Of a DNA stretch of 64,000 nucleotides, positions 1-11,202 are shown piece after piece. The position numbers were made by a program, and so were the translations under genes. The stretch's first letter is position 1. The number at the start of each line of letters is the position of its first letter. The stretch covers positions 22,292,248-22,356,247 of the forward strand of contig NC_134519.1 of the NCBI RefSeq assembly GCF_027942865.1, given 5' to 3'. This DNA is from Odontesthes bonariensis (Eukaryota; Chordata; Actinopteri; Atheriniformes; Atherinopsidae). A model generated the notes under the pieces. The model was given only the letters and a program-made list of their open reading frames with translations, did not search any database and had not been told where the DNA came from.

Positions 1-109
1 TTTTCAGCTCTGTTATTGCCACTCAGTGTCCCAATGTTAGCTGGTATCCACTGGGGGGGGAACCAAATGTTTTATGTCAATTGAAGTTTACAGTTTACAT
101 TTACAGTTA

Positions 110-540
110 CAGAGTTCACTGTGCACATACACATTTGGCTAGACCCTCTCAGGGATGTGGTGGAGCAACGGATGAGGAGGAAATTAGATTCTGTTTTGGA
201 GAACAATAAACATCCTCTCCACAGCATCCTGGCAGGACAGAGGAGCAGCTGCAGTGAGAGGCTCATCTCGCTGCGCAGCAGGACTGAGAGGTTCAGGAGG
301 TCCTTTGTTCCCACAGCCATAAGGCTTTTTAACAGTGACTGCTGATATGTTCTTCTCAAATTTATTTAAATTTATTGATCTATTTATTCAGTCATTTATT
401 ATTATTATTATTGTTGTTGTTGTTGTTGTTTTTTTTAATACACACTCATTGTAAATATAAAAAAAAAAAAAGACTACTTGACTAATTTGAATTTCCCCCA
501 TTGGGGGATGAATAAAGTATTTTTCTATTCTATTCTATAA
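110..540 (+). mobile_element. 3' end of a non-LTR (CR1/L2-type) LINE
   Basis: The plus strand encodes the last ~70 residues of a LINE reverse-transcriptase ORF (start near 121, stop near 345), including the motif ILAGQRSSCSERLISLRSR and the ending FVPTAIRLFNS. This is followed by an A/T-rich 3' UTR and the tail TTTCCCCCATTGGGGGATGA, then ATAAAGTA and (TTCTA)n repeats. That small hairpin followed by a short tandem repeat is the usual 3' terminus of L2/CR1-like fish LINEs. The copy is 5' truncated. A second copy of the same 3' end lies inverted near 44.3 kb. The exact family is not certain. Confidence 0.75.
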
Positions 541-2008
541 ATTCAGTTGGCAACCATGCAAAGGTGCTGTCTTGGTAACTGTAAATTGTCAGTAGGTCTG
601 AATATAATCATGCTTGATTGTACATCTTTGTGTCAGCCTTGTGGTTTATTGGTGACTTGGCCAACATGTTACTATTGCCCAATGGCAGCTGGGACTGCAT
701 CAAGTTTTTTGTGATCCTCTGCACTATAAAGCAGGTATAGCGAATGGATATTTCTATTATTAATAGTAGTAGTATTTGTATTATTCTATTTTTTTTTTAA
801 TTCCAGGTAGTTATGGTAGTACTGTCATAGTTTATAAAAACATGATGATGATGCAGGTTACATACCATAAATAAAAGATAGTTACTGATAAAACAATAGC
901 CATTTATATTGTAAATTGTAAATTTTATAAAATACGACAAAAAAACAGTGAAAACTACAATATCTAACTACAGCACCTTACTGGACCTGCTGCTGCTGGT
1001 AAATTACAGCAACTTTAGAATGAAGAATCCTCAGTGACACACATCCAACAACTAAAACTGCCACTGCTGCTGCCATTGTGCCAACAGTCTGAAACTAACT
1101 TTACACCTGGCTTTAAGTTATTTAAGTTCCAAGTGTTGTCTAAGTAAGGGGGATAGAAAATGATAAGAACATCTGATAATATGGTAGTGCAACCGCTATG
1201 TTTAGGACCTATGATGAACATATAATCAAATTTTGCGACACTTGAGGCTTCTGTTCTTTGTTAATGTATATGTTGTGACTACACATCTGAGTACACGGGA
1301 AAAAGTTTTGAATGAGTCTGACAAATGCTTTTTCTTGTTTCTATAATTCATACAGAAACTAAAAGCTTTTTCACAAACAATCCAAGTGAAATATTAATGA
1401 CCGATCTGAAAAAACATTTTGTACACTGTAAAATGTTTTCCTGTCTTTATTAAAAATAGATAGGCAGATACAACTGGGGCATCTTCTCTTGGTGCATGTT
1501 GTACTAGATTGACAACTATCTCATATGCTAGAGAGGAAAGATAAATGTGTTAGCATTCAGCAGGAAAAAAAACTGTCTGAAGCTATGAAACTGTAATTTT
1601 GGAAATAAAATATCATGTACGGCATGCTCATATTGATTCTATTTTGTTTTGTTGTTGTAATGTCATAAGTCTAGGAATTTAGTCTGGCATCATATGTTTT
1701 GACCACAAAAGACAGTAGATGTCAGTAAAGGACCAGTGCAGCATATAACCCATATAAAGGTGGAACAAACCACAATAATTACAACATGGTTCAAAACATT
1801 TTCAGTCTTAGACAGAAATTCTTTTTCACAATGTTTCTTCACAATTATCAGCTATCACTGGTTATCATACCTAATTTCCCTTCCGGGATGAATAAAGTCA
1901 TCTATCTATCTATTTATCTATTTATACATCACAATAAACATTGAAAGTCTGTGTCAGCCGGAGGTCTTCTATCTGTTTCAATATTTGCAGTTATTTTCCT
2001 TTGCATGA
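541..2008. other. Intergenic, A/T-rich, no gene recognised
   Basis: No convincing exon is visible. Short ORFs here lack similarity to anything I recognise and lack splice context. Near 1865-1930 there is another LINE-type tail (CCCTTCCGGGATGAATAAAG followed by CTAT/TTAT repeats) without an attached coding part. The stretch probably also contains the 3' UTR of the small membrane-protein gene that ends at 2009 on the minus strand. Confidence 0.5.
1865..1930 (+). repeat. LINE-type 3' tail with (CTAT)n
   Basis: The sequence reads TTTCCCTTCCGGGATGAATA followed by AAGTCATCTATC repeats. This is the same kind of hairpin-plus-microsatellite terminus as at 490-540. No reverse-transcriptase sequence is joined to it, so it is a very short 5'-truncated insertion. 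Confidence 0.55.
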
Positions 2009-2609
<601 letters not shown>

Positions 2610-3035
2610 TTAATATCTCAGAGCTATCGCAGCATTACGAAGCCAGCATTAGGATTTAATCTGACTGTGCATTCTATGCAAAAAGATCTGTAAGAGATAC
2701 ATGTGGTTATATGGTTTACAATGTTCAAAACCAAATAAGAGTCTACAGTGTGTGAGTCTGACCTCACATACTGTTAACAACAAAGCTGCGGAAAGTTTAG
2801 CAGCTTGAATGAATAGAAACTATCACGGCAAAGATCCTCTAATGTGCAGGCTTTTGGCTAAACTCTGCAATATGTAAATCTAATTTGAATTAAAAATCTG
2901 TCTCACCTTAGGAAGCACTTCATTTTGTCTTCTAGTACAAACTCCCGGCGTGTCTGCTCATCGAGCTAAGCACATGGAAAATAGATAAGCTGCAGCAGCT
3001 GCTCAACGACAGCAGAATGACTGTGAGCACAGGTT

Positions 3036-3040
3036 GTCTA

Positions 3041-3115
<75 letters not shown>

Positions 3116-3120
3116 GTCTG

Positions 3121-3183
<63 letters not shown>
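3036..3183. repeat. (CTGT)n/(CTAT)n microsatellite
   Basis: An almost uninterrupted tetranucleotide array: CTGT units, then CTAT, a short CTGT interruption, then CTAT again. It is followed directly by three TTAGG units and by sequence that looks like the antisense 3' end of a LINE, so it is probably the expanded tail of that insertion. Confidence 0.9.
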
Positions 3184-3184
<1 letters not shown>

Positions 3185-3910
3185 AGGTTAGGTTAGGTAA
3201 CTTTACTCATACCCTTCATAGATTTGGTTGCACTTAAAAGAGTTGGCTACTTACACACACACACAGACAACATGTAGGACAACGACAGAGACAGTGACAC
3301 AACAGTGACAACAGCGCTTCAGACATGGAAATATGGATAAAAAGTATACTAAAAGCTATTAGTATCAAAAGACAGAAGATAAAACACAGAATAAAAGCCA
3401 TCATGGCAGATACAAAAACAGGTCAGAATAAATAAATAGATAGATTAAGAAGGCTGTACTGTTGATAAGTTAAAAAGTTATTGTATAGTCCAACAATAGC
3501 CTAATTACTATTTAACGTTTCTCTATATCTCTTTGTTTTGCAAACAGGCATTTTCTACCTGCGGCCTGATGTGAGAGGCTGAAATTCACCACAGTGGGTG
3601 GGAGCCATCTTCTAAGATAGACCCAGCTAGCCTCTATAGGTGCTTAGTTTGTAGGGATTCTGGGTTTAGCTTTTGGTTCAGGGAGTTCTTATTTTTTAGG
3701 GATAGGTTGCCGAACCAAGAGGATAAAGGATATAACAGATTCAATGAAGCAGAGGTAAAACATGGTGAGTATTTTACTGTCAATATGAAAGGAGGACAGT
3801 TTCCTCAGACAATAGAAACGCTGGTTCCCCCTTCTTGTACACAGCTTCGCAGTTTGCCTCCGAGTTAGCTTATTGTCGACGATGGCCCCAAGATATTCAT
3901 AGTTTTCTGT
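3184..3910 (-). mobile_element. Probable degenerate LINE fragment (antisense)
   Basis: Sequence beginning at the microsatellite has the feel of an antisense LINE 3' UTR and partial reverse-transcriptase region: a tail microsatellite, then a G/C-richer stretch at 3540-3900 containing GTTTGCCTCCGAGTTAGC and CGACGATGGCCCCAAGATAT. The family (Rex1/CR1-like) is a guess from general appearance. No intact frame is present. Confidence 0.4.
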
Positions 3911-4560
3911 TTTCTGTATCTATCCATCTATTCAGTCCAGTTGTGCTTACATCAGCACTGGACCGTATGTGACATGGATGATGTACAATAATCCTCGGCT
4001 TTTATAATTAAGGTCACCACCCCTGACACAAGCAGGTATTAGAACAAGGTGAGATGGATTAATGAAAGCAGACAAGACACAACAACCCACTTGTATTAAT
4101 AACTTGTTTACTTGAAAGGAAGATTACTCCAGCACCAGTACAAGAGAAGAAATGTACATTGTCTTCAGACCCACACCAGAGCAATACGTAATGTAACAGG
4201 AGGATCGAGTTTGACCAGTGTACTTGAAGTGTGTGTTTTCATACATCTTTGTGCATGATGCATAAACATCTTACATTAATATCGTTTCACATATCAAATC
4301 AATAATTTAATCATTTGTTTCCATTCATATTAATAGAGTGCAGTGTAATGAAATTAACTCTTTTGGATAATGTTTACATTGAATACTTAATAAAGAAAGA
4401 AAGCATTGTTTGTGCATGAGCACAAACTACAACTATCGGGGTTTTTACATCAAACAGCTTGCACAATACTAAAGCAAGAGAACACTGATACTGCATTGAA
4501 AAGACATGTTGCCTGTGACAGATATGAACTGAGATACTGCTGTGACACAGTGACCAAAAC

Positions 4561-5654
4561 TCAAAGGGAGGTGGCATAAGGGGCGACGGAGCAGGCGAAG
4601 GTCACACTATGAGTGGAAATCCTTTTTTCTCCGGAGTAGGATGAAGTGATGGCGCTTCTCAGCGGAGGAGTGGTGGATGGATGGCGGCAGCCTCCGTCTC
4701 CCTGGTGGAAACCAGGCAGCAGCACATTTTTTTCTTTCTCCGTCCCCAGCCCATCTCCTGTCTCCGTCAGCTTACTGGAGATGCTGTGCCGCTGCTCTTC
4801 CTCTATTTCCGCACTCCCTCCCTCTGGATCCTCTTCCACTGGTTTGGGGCCAAAGATCCAGTCTGTGAGAAGAGTCGACATAATTAGGAAACTCAACGAA
4901 ATCTTTCTTTCACCGTTTTAAAACATGCTATTGAGTTGCATTGTGGAAAAGCAGAATATTTTCTCTTTTTTTTTCCAACTCAAAGCTAAGCATCGTTATG
5001 TCTCAACAAGTCCTGTATGTGGTGCAAGTAAATGATATTTCTAGAGCGTCAAAACTAAACAACCGGAGTGCTTCTTTAAGGTGCTATTTCAACAGCAGTA
5101 TACTGTTCAGAATTGCACAGTTGGCATTCACCTTAATGAACTGACAATCACACCGTTGGAGGGGTTGTCCACTGTACACAAACCACAGGGTGAATATGAA
5201 GAAAACTGTCATGAAACAACAGAATTAGCCATAAGAGGGGGAAGGAAAGAACAACACGTTGATGTAGCCCAAGCTCAAAAGCTCAGGGACAGAAAGGACT
5301 CAATAACACCACGAACATGGACGTCAAGAGTGGACACAGTGACAGATAGGTGAGGGAGGACGTCTGTTCCTTCCTGAGGTTACCTGCCAGGTCATGCATC
5401 AGGTCTTTAATCAGGTGACCCACTATGGCATAAGTGGCCACTATAATCAACACCACTCCGACCAGGACATAGACTACACTGCGTGGGAGAGTTATAGCAT
5501 CCCTCGCTGGGGGGATGTAGTCCACAAAAAAGGCCTCCTCCTCCTCTTTTCTTCTGTAGAGCTGGAGGAGCCGTCGGTGGTCAAACACCAGCTGGGTGAG
5601 GTTCAAAAGCTGAACTCCTCCTGAGGTATTCAGGGCCACAGGTTGCTGGCTCAT
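4561..5654 (-). CDS. Small single-pass membrane protein B, 190 aa (unnamed), two coding exons
   Basis: Not recognised by name. Tandem paralog of the gene at 2009-2600. Coding exon 1 is 5654..5384 and exon 2 is 4862..4561. The donor GGCAG|GTAACC and acceptor CACAG|ACTGG join in phase 1 (G|AC, Asp), exactly as in the paralog. The start ATG at 5654 has a good context (AACCATGA), and an acceptor-like TTTCAG lies 14 bases upstream, so a 5' UTR exon is likely. Residues 1-45 are soluble with a KEEEE stretch. DYIPPARDAITLP (45-57) precedes one membrane span (about 57-79), then GHLIKDLMHDLAD. The last 100 residues start DWIFGPKPVEEDPEGG and are Glu-, Ser- and Gly-rich and probably disordered. The strongly conserved core flanking the span, against divergent ends, points to the membrane region as the functional part. 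A role in binding a larger membrane partner is inference. Confidence 0.72.
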
Positions 5655-6789
5655 GGTTGAGCTGCTTTCTGAAACGCTGTCAGTTAGGGTTTAGGGTCTG
5701 TTTCTTTGGGTGATGACGGATTTATTGTCCTGTTGCTGATCCGTCTTTCCTTCCTTCACTGAAAATATTTGGAAAAGAGGTATCACAGTAGGGAGAGGGC
5801 CTGAGCATTAGAAGATTGTGAACATTTTCTGGGGCTGTGGAGAATGGCAGGTTTGTGTGAGAGATGGAAATGTTAAGGAGATTTAGAAATGAACACACAG
5901 TTCTTCCCCCCAATAAATAGATATATAAAAATGGAATCCACCAGACAAGTAAGAGCTGATAGGATACGAGTGCTATTTCTCCAACTATTTTGTCAAGACT
6001 CAAGTCCTTAATTTCTTACTTCTGCTCTTTTTCACAGGGGTCTTTGGTCAAATTTCCAGGAGACAGAGGGGTGTAAGACAGAGGATCGGGGAATATAGGG
6101 CAGACAGCGGTAACAGGATTGAGTCGGTCATAGAGCAATATCAGCTTTCTATGCAGGGATTAGAGATGTGTGTGTGAGGAGAGGCAGTAATGCCCCAAAG
6201 AGGCTTACGGTTATCCTCCACCATGTTTCATACAAATCTGTGTACATATGACATACAAATTAAGCAAAACTACTTTCTCTGCTGTTTAAATAGACATCAC
6301 TTAATGCGTGCTTAACTTCATCTTAAGCACAGCAGGTCCTCTTTTCTATGTTCTACAAATATCCTGTCAAACAATTAACTGATTTATAGCGAATAGCTAA
6401 AACTAGCAGATGCTGTTCTTTACAACTTACATACATTTGTAAAAGATGAGACAATGAGAGATGTAAGGGAAGATGTGTGAAAAATCTACAATGAATTACC
6501 TGTCGTCAAGAATAGAGACAGCTGCTGAGCTCTTTTCCTTGACTTGCTGTTAAAAGGGCTTCCAAATGGGGGTGCATTCTATCGTGACAGCTCTGGAAAT
6601 AAACAACAACAAAGACACAACAGAGGGTTAAGTTAATTTAAGAAAAGGCTTGCTGTAGTGGCACCTCTTAACATGAAAACCCAAAAACCTTTCTTCTACA
6701 AGCAGGCAATTAAGGAGTTATTCAAATGCTTTTTCATCCTCACAGATCTTCATGGTGCAGCATCAGGATCAGGATGATGGTGTTTTCCT

Positions 6790-6936
6790 CTAAGACTTAG
6801 ACTCATCTTCTTTTGTTGACGCCATTGTGTAAAACTCGCGCCTAAGAAACTTCCATTCCATGATGGTGAAAATGACATTCATAACTATAATGAACCAAGT
6901 GACCGGATGCAGACCAAAGTAGAAGGTGTCTGCCAT
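6790..6936 (-). CDS. Candidate micropeptide, 48 aa, one membrane span
   Basis: Not recognised. The ORF starts at ATG 6936 (CCGCATGG) and ends at the TAG at 6790. It reads MADTFYFGLHPVTWF, then a hydrophobic span (about 12-27: VTWFIIVMNVIFTIM), a basic juxtamembrane stretch (EWKFLRREF) and a charged tail (TKEDESKS). The positive charges after the span predict a cytosolic C terminus. Fourteen bases upstream lies an acceptor-like AACCTCCTCAG (exon start 6950), and a donor CAG|GTAATC ends a possible 5' UTR exon at 7289, so the coding part would sit within one exon. A longer reading from ATG 6987 would cross that acceptor and has a poorer start context. The evidence is composition, splice context and clustering with other small membrane-protein genes. 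There is no homology support that I can name. Confidence 0.5.
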   Translation of the reverse strand: MADTFYFGLHPVTWFIIVMNVIFTIMEWKFLRREFYTMASTKEDESKS

Positions 6937-7509
6937 GCGGTGGAGAGAGACTGAGGAGGTTGATGGAGAAGCAGACCAAAGGTGCATATGAAATGGATGT
7001 GTTTCGATACGAGACTGTCAAGGGGAGGGAGGGGGCCTGTCTGTGTCGCTATCAGGGTCTTCTTAAGCAATCCTTGACAGGATTTGGTTGACACATGTCA
7101 CAGTCACCGGCTTTTCACTGAGTCAGTAGACGGCAAAACAGAAGATGGAGTTCCTTTGGTGTCATCCGGGGAACAGTTTGAGCCTGAGGGGTGGTGCAGT
7201 TTGAGCAGCTGATTTACACTCTGACAAACACTTACTACAAGAGGACAATTCACACAAAATAAAACATGTACATTTCAATAGAGATTACCTGAAAGAAGAA
7301 CTCCTTGCTCACTCGTTCTCAGGATTCTACGAGTATAGTACGATTGAATTTACAGAAGGTATCCAGATCTTCTCCAAGAAAGAAAAAAAGAAAAAGAAAA
7401 GAAAAGAAAGCAGACTGATTGCAAATTTGACTACACAAAAAAAGGGCTACACTGCTCCTAAGCAAATTAAAACCCAGTCACTCAGTCGGGTAGATCCATG
7501 GTCACTCCC

Positions 7510-7653
7510 TCAGGCTGGGCTGACAATCCTCTGCGGTTTGTCTTCTGGCTCCCCTAACCATTTGAAGTAGGCATCGCCCATGAGGAAGATCCAGAAAATG
7601 ATGGTTATAGAAGTGTTTGCAGTAACGATGAAAATGATCAAAGGGTTTATCAT
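7510..7653 (-). CDS. Candidate micropeptide, 47 aa, one membrane span
   Basis: Not recognised. The ATG at 7653 sits in a textbook Kozak context (GCCACCATGA), and an acceptor-like CACCTAG lies nine bases further upstream (exon start 7662). The peptide begins MINPLIIFIVTANTSITIIF, followed by WIFLMGDAYFKWLG and a charged tail EPEDKPQRIVSPA, ending at the TGA at 7510. The first ~26 residues form one hydrophobic span with almost no N-terminal extension. The ORF is shorter than a usual gene-prediction cutoff. Like its neighbour at 6790-6936 it has a span, an aromatic juxtamembrane segment and a short charged tail, so the two may be distant paralogs or alternative products of one locus. No function can be assigned. 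Confidence 0.5.
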   Translation of the reverse strand: MINPLIIFIVTANTSITIIFWIFLMGDAYFKWLGEPEDKPQRIVSPA

Positions 7654-7669
7654 GGTGGCAGACTAGGTG

Positions 7670-10473
7670 AAAAAAAATCTGTCACCTCAAATGAAAAAAA
7701 AAGTCTGTCTGCTGTGTGGCCAAAGGGTTGTGTATAGTCGCCTCTCCAACTGCTTCGACTCTCTTCACGGACTCCCCACCCCTCTCAACTCTCACTTTCC
7801 ACTGGTCACTAGGTTTCTGTGGCAACAGCAGCATAATCCTCTTCAGGAGCTTTGTTGCAGAAGATAAGGTTGCATTAGGTGTGGGCCTCCTTTACATATC
7901 CATAAGATGCTGTTACACAACAATACTTGCCCTCTTTTTAACATGCACAGAAAACTGCGGTAGAGGCCAGAGGTTTTTTGTACACAGGCTGTGAGAGAAA
8001 TGTTTTTACAATGATGCATTTTAAGTTACACCCTGGCTTAAAAGAATAATTAACTTTGTTCTGAACTTTATGTTCTCAGACGGATATAATCCAGAATCTA
8101 ATCAAGTCTTGAAACAACATGTGCAGGAGTTCTTAATCTTACACAAAACGGGACAGATGGCTCCTTAAATGAACCGAGGGGTCACAGGAGTTCACCAACT
8201 GCATGCTATTAGAAGGCAAAAGCATAAAATGAAGTTCAGTGTTTCAAAGGGGAACAAAACCCCTTCAAGGAAAGAGTTTACTGGAATGCTGGAATGACAG
8301 TGGAATGCTGTTAGCACAATTAGCACCGATACTTCACAGTCCAGAGGTTCTGGGTTTAAACCTGCCTCTCATCTTATGGCTTTCTGCAGCCAGACTACTG
8401 GACTTCAGACTGGATATGACACGTGCCTCATCTGTACCTCTTTTTCACAAACTCCAGATACTTACTATTCATGATATCAATATCTCTCAAATATGTGGTT
8501 TTATTTATGGTATATTCAAGTCATAAAAACTTTCCAGAGCACTTTAAATTAGACTTATTTTAAATCAAATTCACAGATCCATTCTTATTCAACCCGACAA
8601 TCTTTAGATCTTCATCCTCCCAAGATTGCTTACGTGCAGAGGTCAATTTACTATCAAATGTATTGGTTCCAAATTATGGAATAGCTTTTCCCATCTGGCA
8701 AACAACTGCTTCTGTATCAAATGTTTCCAATTCATACATGAAACACACTTTTTTATCATGTTCATATTTTTGTTTTTACATTGCTATTTTTGTTATTGTC
8801 ATTATAACTTGTTGTTGAATTTATACATATTTTTTTTCTATTATCAGTTCGTTATTACTTTATGTAGATATAATATTCTCTGTAGGTTAATTTTCTATTC
8901 CTTATAATTATGAAATTTTAACAATAGGTGGAGGCTTTAAATAAGCCCATCTGGGTTTTTTGCCTCTCTCTGCACTTTACATTATTTGCTTTCTTTGTTT
9001 TTATGTAATTTTAACTGTGCAAAAATAAATAAGTAAATTTAAAAAATGTAAAAAAAACAAACATAAACTTAATTAACCTATTTTAGCACAACCCCATTCG
9101 TTGTCTGTTAATTCAAGGACAATTTACCAAATCCTGTTGATCATATGCGAGTGCTTGAATGGAACAACGCCAACTCTTGTCAGATGTGGGGCTTTCCTAT
9201 GTGCCAGTTTGCTCTTTTAGGTAATTGAATTTATTTCCGATACTTAATGGATCAATTATTTTAATCTAGTCTTTTATTGTTTGTAACTTGTCCTTCCATT
9301 TTTAGTGCTTTATTGTCTTATATAATTTTGTGTGGTTATTTTTTAAATTTGATTTGGTGCAGATCTTTGGTGTTTTAAATATGCATAAATAAACTGACTA
9401 GACTTTCTGTGTGGAGTTTTGTTGTCTCTGTGCCTGTGTGGACTTTCTGTGGGTGCTCCTATCAACTCCCTCAGAGCCAAAACATGCATGTTTGGGTAAG
9501 TGGTGATTCTAAACTTGACATAGATGTAAATGATTATCCATCTTTCCATGATTAGCCCTATGATGGACCTTAAACTGGCCAAAATGTACCCAACCTTTTT
9601 CCAGATGTCAGCAGGGACCGACTCCATCTCTCACAGACAGGATGGTTTCCAGCAGGTGGCAGTCTGTGCAAACTTAGAGTTCATTTTGGCTATACACTTC
9701 AGGCAAAATCAAAAATGAGTTATTTTATATAACTCACGATTCTGCAGCCTTTGCGGTGCTTTCCATTAAAGTTATTGCGATTGGACATGACTCCTTGATG
9801 TAGCCTAGTGGTCCTGAAGGGCCAAAACAAAAATAGCAATGTAAAAACAAAACAACAACAACAAAACTGAAGATATGATAATATTTCACAAAGCACAACG
9901 GTATGCTTTCTATAGCACACTGTTTTTTTGTGTGTGTGTCTCTAACATTGTGTTTTGCACTTGAGGGCCATTTTATCTAAGAGCCGTGTGCAAGAAACAG
10001 GTAGACTCAGTGCAAAAGAGTGGAAACTCTGAAAAACGCTGTCATAGCACAACGAGGGACTGAATTGAAACTTTTCTGTCACACACCACACGCAGTGGTA
10101 TGAGATTACATGCGGTCTGCAGCCTTTAGAAATAAACCTACCAAGCCTCAACCTGCCTGCAAGAGGCAGTAATGTGCTGGGAGATATCTATCCTTTTGGA
10201 GATGCATAAGAAGAAGAAGATGAGTCCTCAGTTGAACTTTGAAACTTACTACTGGAGATCAGGCGTGTTGGAGCTCCACCGTTGCTTCATCGCGGATCAA
10301 AAGGCAACGAGGGGCACTCCTTTAAATCCTCTCCCTTCCTCGGCTGCGGTGGACAGGACGCTGGCCTTTGACATGCCTCGTTTGACGGCCCATAAACGTG
10401 TTTAGCTCGAAATATTTAATTCAGAACATTTTTGAAAAGTTATTTAAGATTTTTAAACAGCACGTTTGCAAGA
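7670..10473. other. Intergenic between the small-protein cluster (-) and tm6sf2 (+)
   Basis: No exon recognised. The stretch holds a degenerate LINE end (8580-9045) and is otherwise A/T-rich, with a G/C-richer, CpG-containing patch at about 10260-10530 just before the tm6sf2 start codon that is likely the tm6sf2 5' UTR/promoter area. The flanking genes are divergent, so regulatory sequence for both sides should lie here, but no specific site can be named. Confidence 0.5.
8580..9045 (+). mobile_element. Degenerate LINE C-terminal/3' end
   Basis: The plus strand carries a decayed reading frame (about 8626-8760) with the pattern TCRGQFTIKCIGSKLWNS. This resembles the RNFS-x-x-GPKLWNSLP ending of fish LINE reverse transcriptases. 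It is followed by T-rich sequence and an AAAATAAATAAGTAAAT tail. Frames are broken and the clade is not determined. Confidence 0.5.
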
Positions 10474-11162
10474 ATGCGGCCGCCGGTTGAAGTCAGCGTG
10501 TTTCTGCTCTCCCTGTTGGCTCCTGGAGTTTTGTTCACAATGAACAACATCCCTGCGTTTCAGGAGTAAGTGTGTGATGCATGTTCTGAGATCATCTCTG
10601 TCGAATCTTCATGGGCCGCTGCATTAACTCTGGGCACGCTGATGTTAATGAGTGTATGATTACTGTTGAGAATCCGCAGAAAACAGGATATTTACAAGCC
10701 TTGAAAGTAAAACCAATGAAGCCAATAGGAAATATGCTATATAGCTCTGTTCAGGTAATTGACTAAAGCTTGAATTATTTTCCAGCCTGATCAATGTTGA
10801 CTGTTTAGAGCAACTCATGAATGATTCAAGTCACAAGATCACGTGACTTGGACAGTGTACAACCTTCAGAACCTATGACATCAGTCTGAATATTTGCAAT
10901 ATGAGAGAGGAATTTGGGCTGCAACCAGTTATTTTGATCTAATTTTCATCAGTTAATGGTCATTCTCTTTGTAATTCTGTGATCAGCAACTTGTCAGAAA
11001 GTTGGCATCTTTCTGATACAATAAAGCACCAAATGAAGCATGCAAATGGCTTGTTTTGCTCCGAAAATCCTTCCACTCTGAGCTTCTTAGCTAGAAGAAG
11101 TGAATATTGCAAGTTTTTGCCAAAAGGAAAAACAAGTAAATAATTGAATATCAAATGTATCA

Positions 11163-11202
<40 letters not shown>

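Noticed and set aside
3181..3200. Telomere-like TTAGG units
   Set aside because: Only three units, at the edge of a microsatellite, and vertebrate telomeres are TTAGGG; a chance tail of the repeat.
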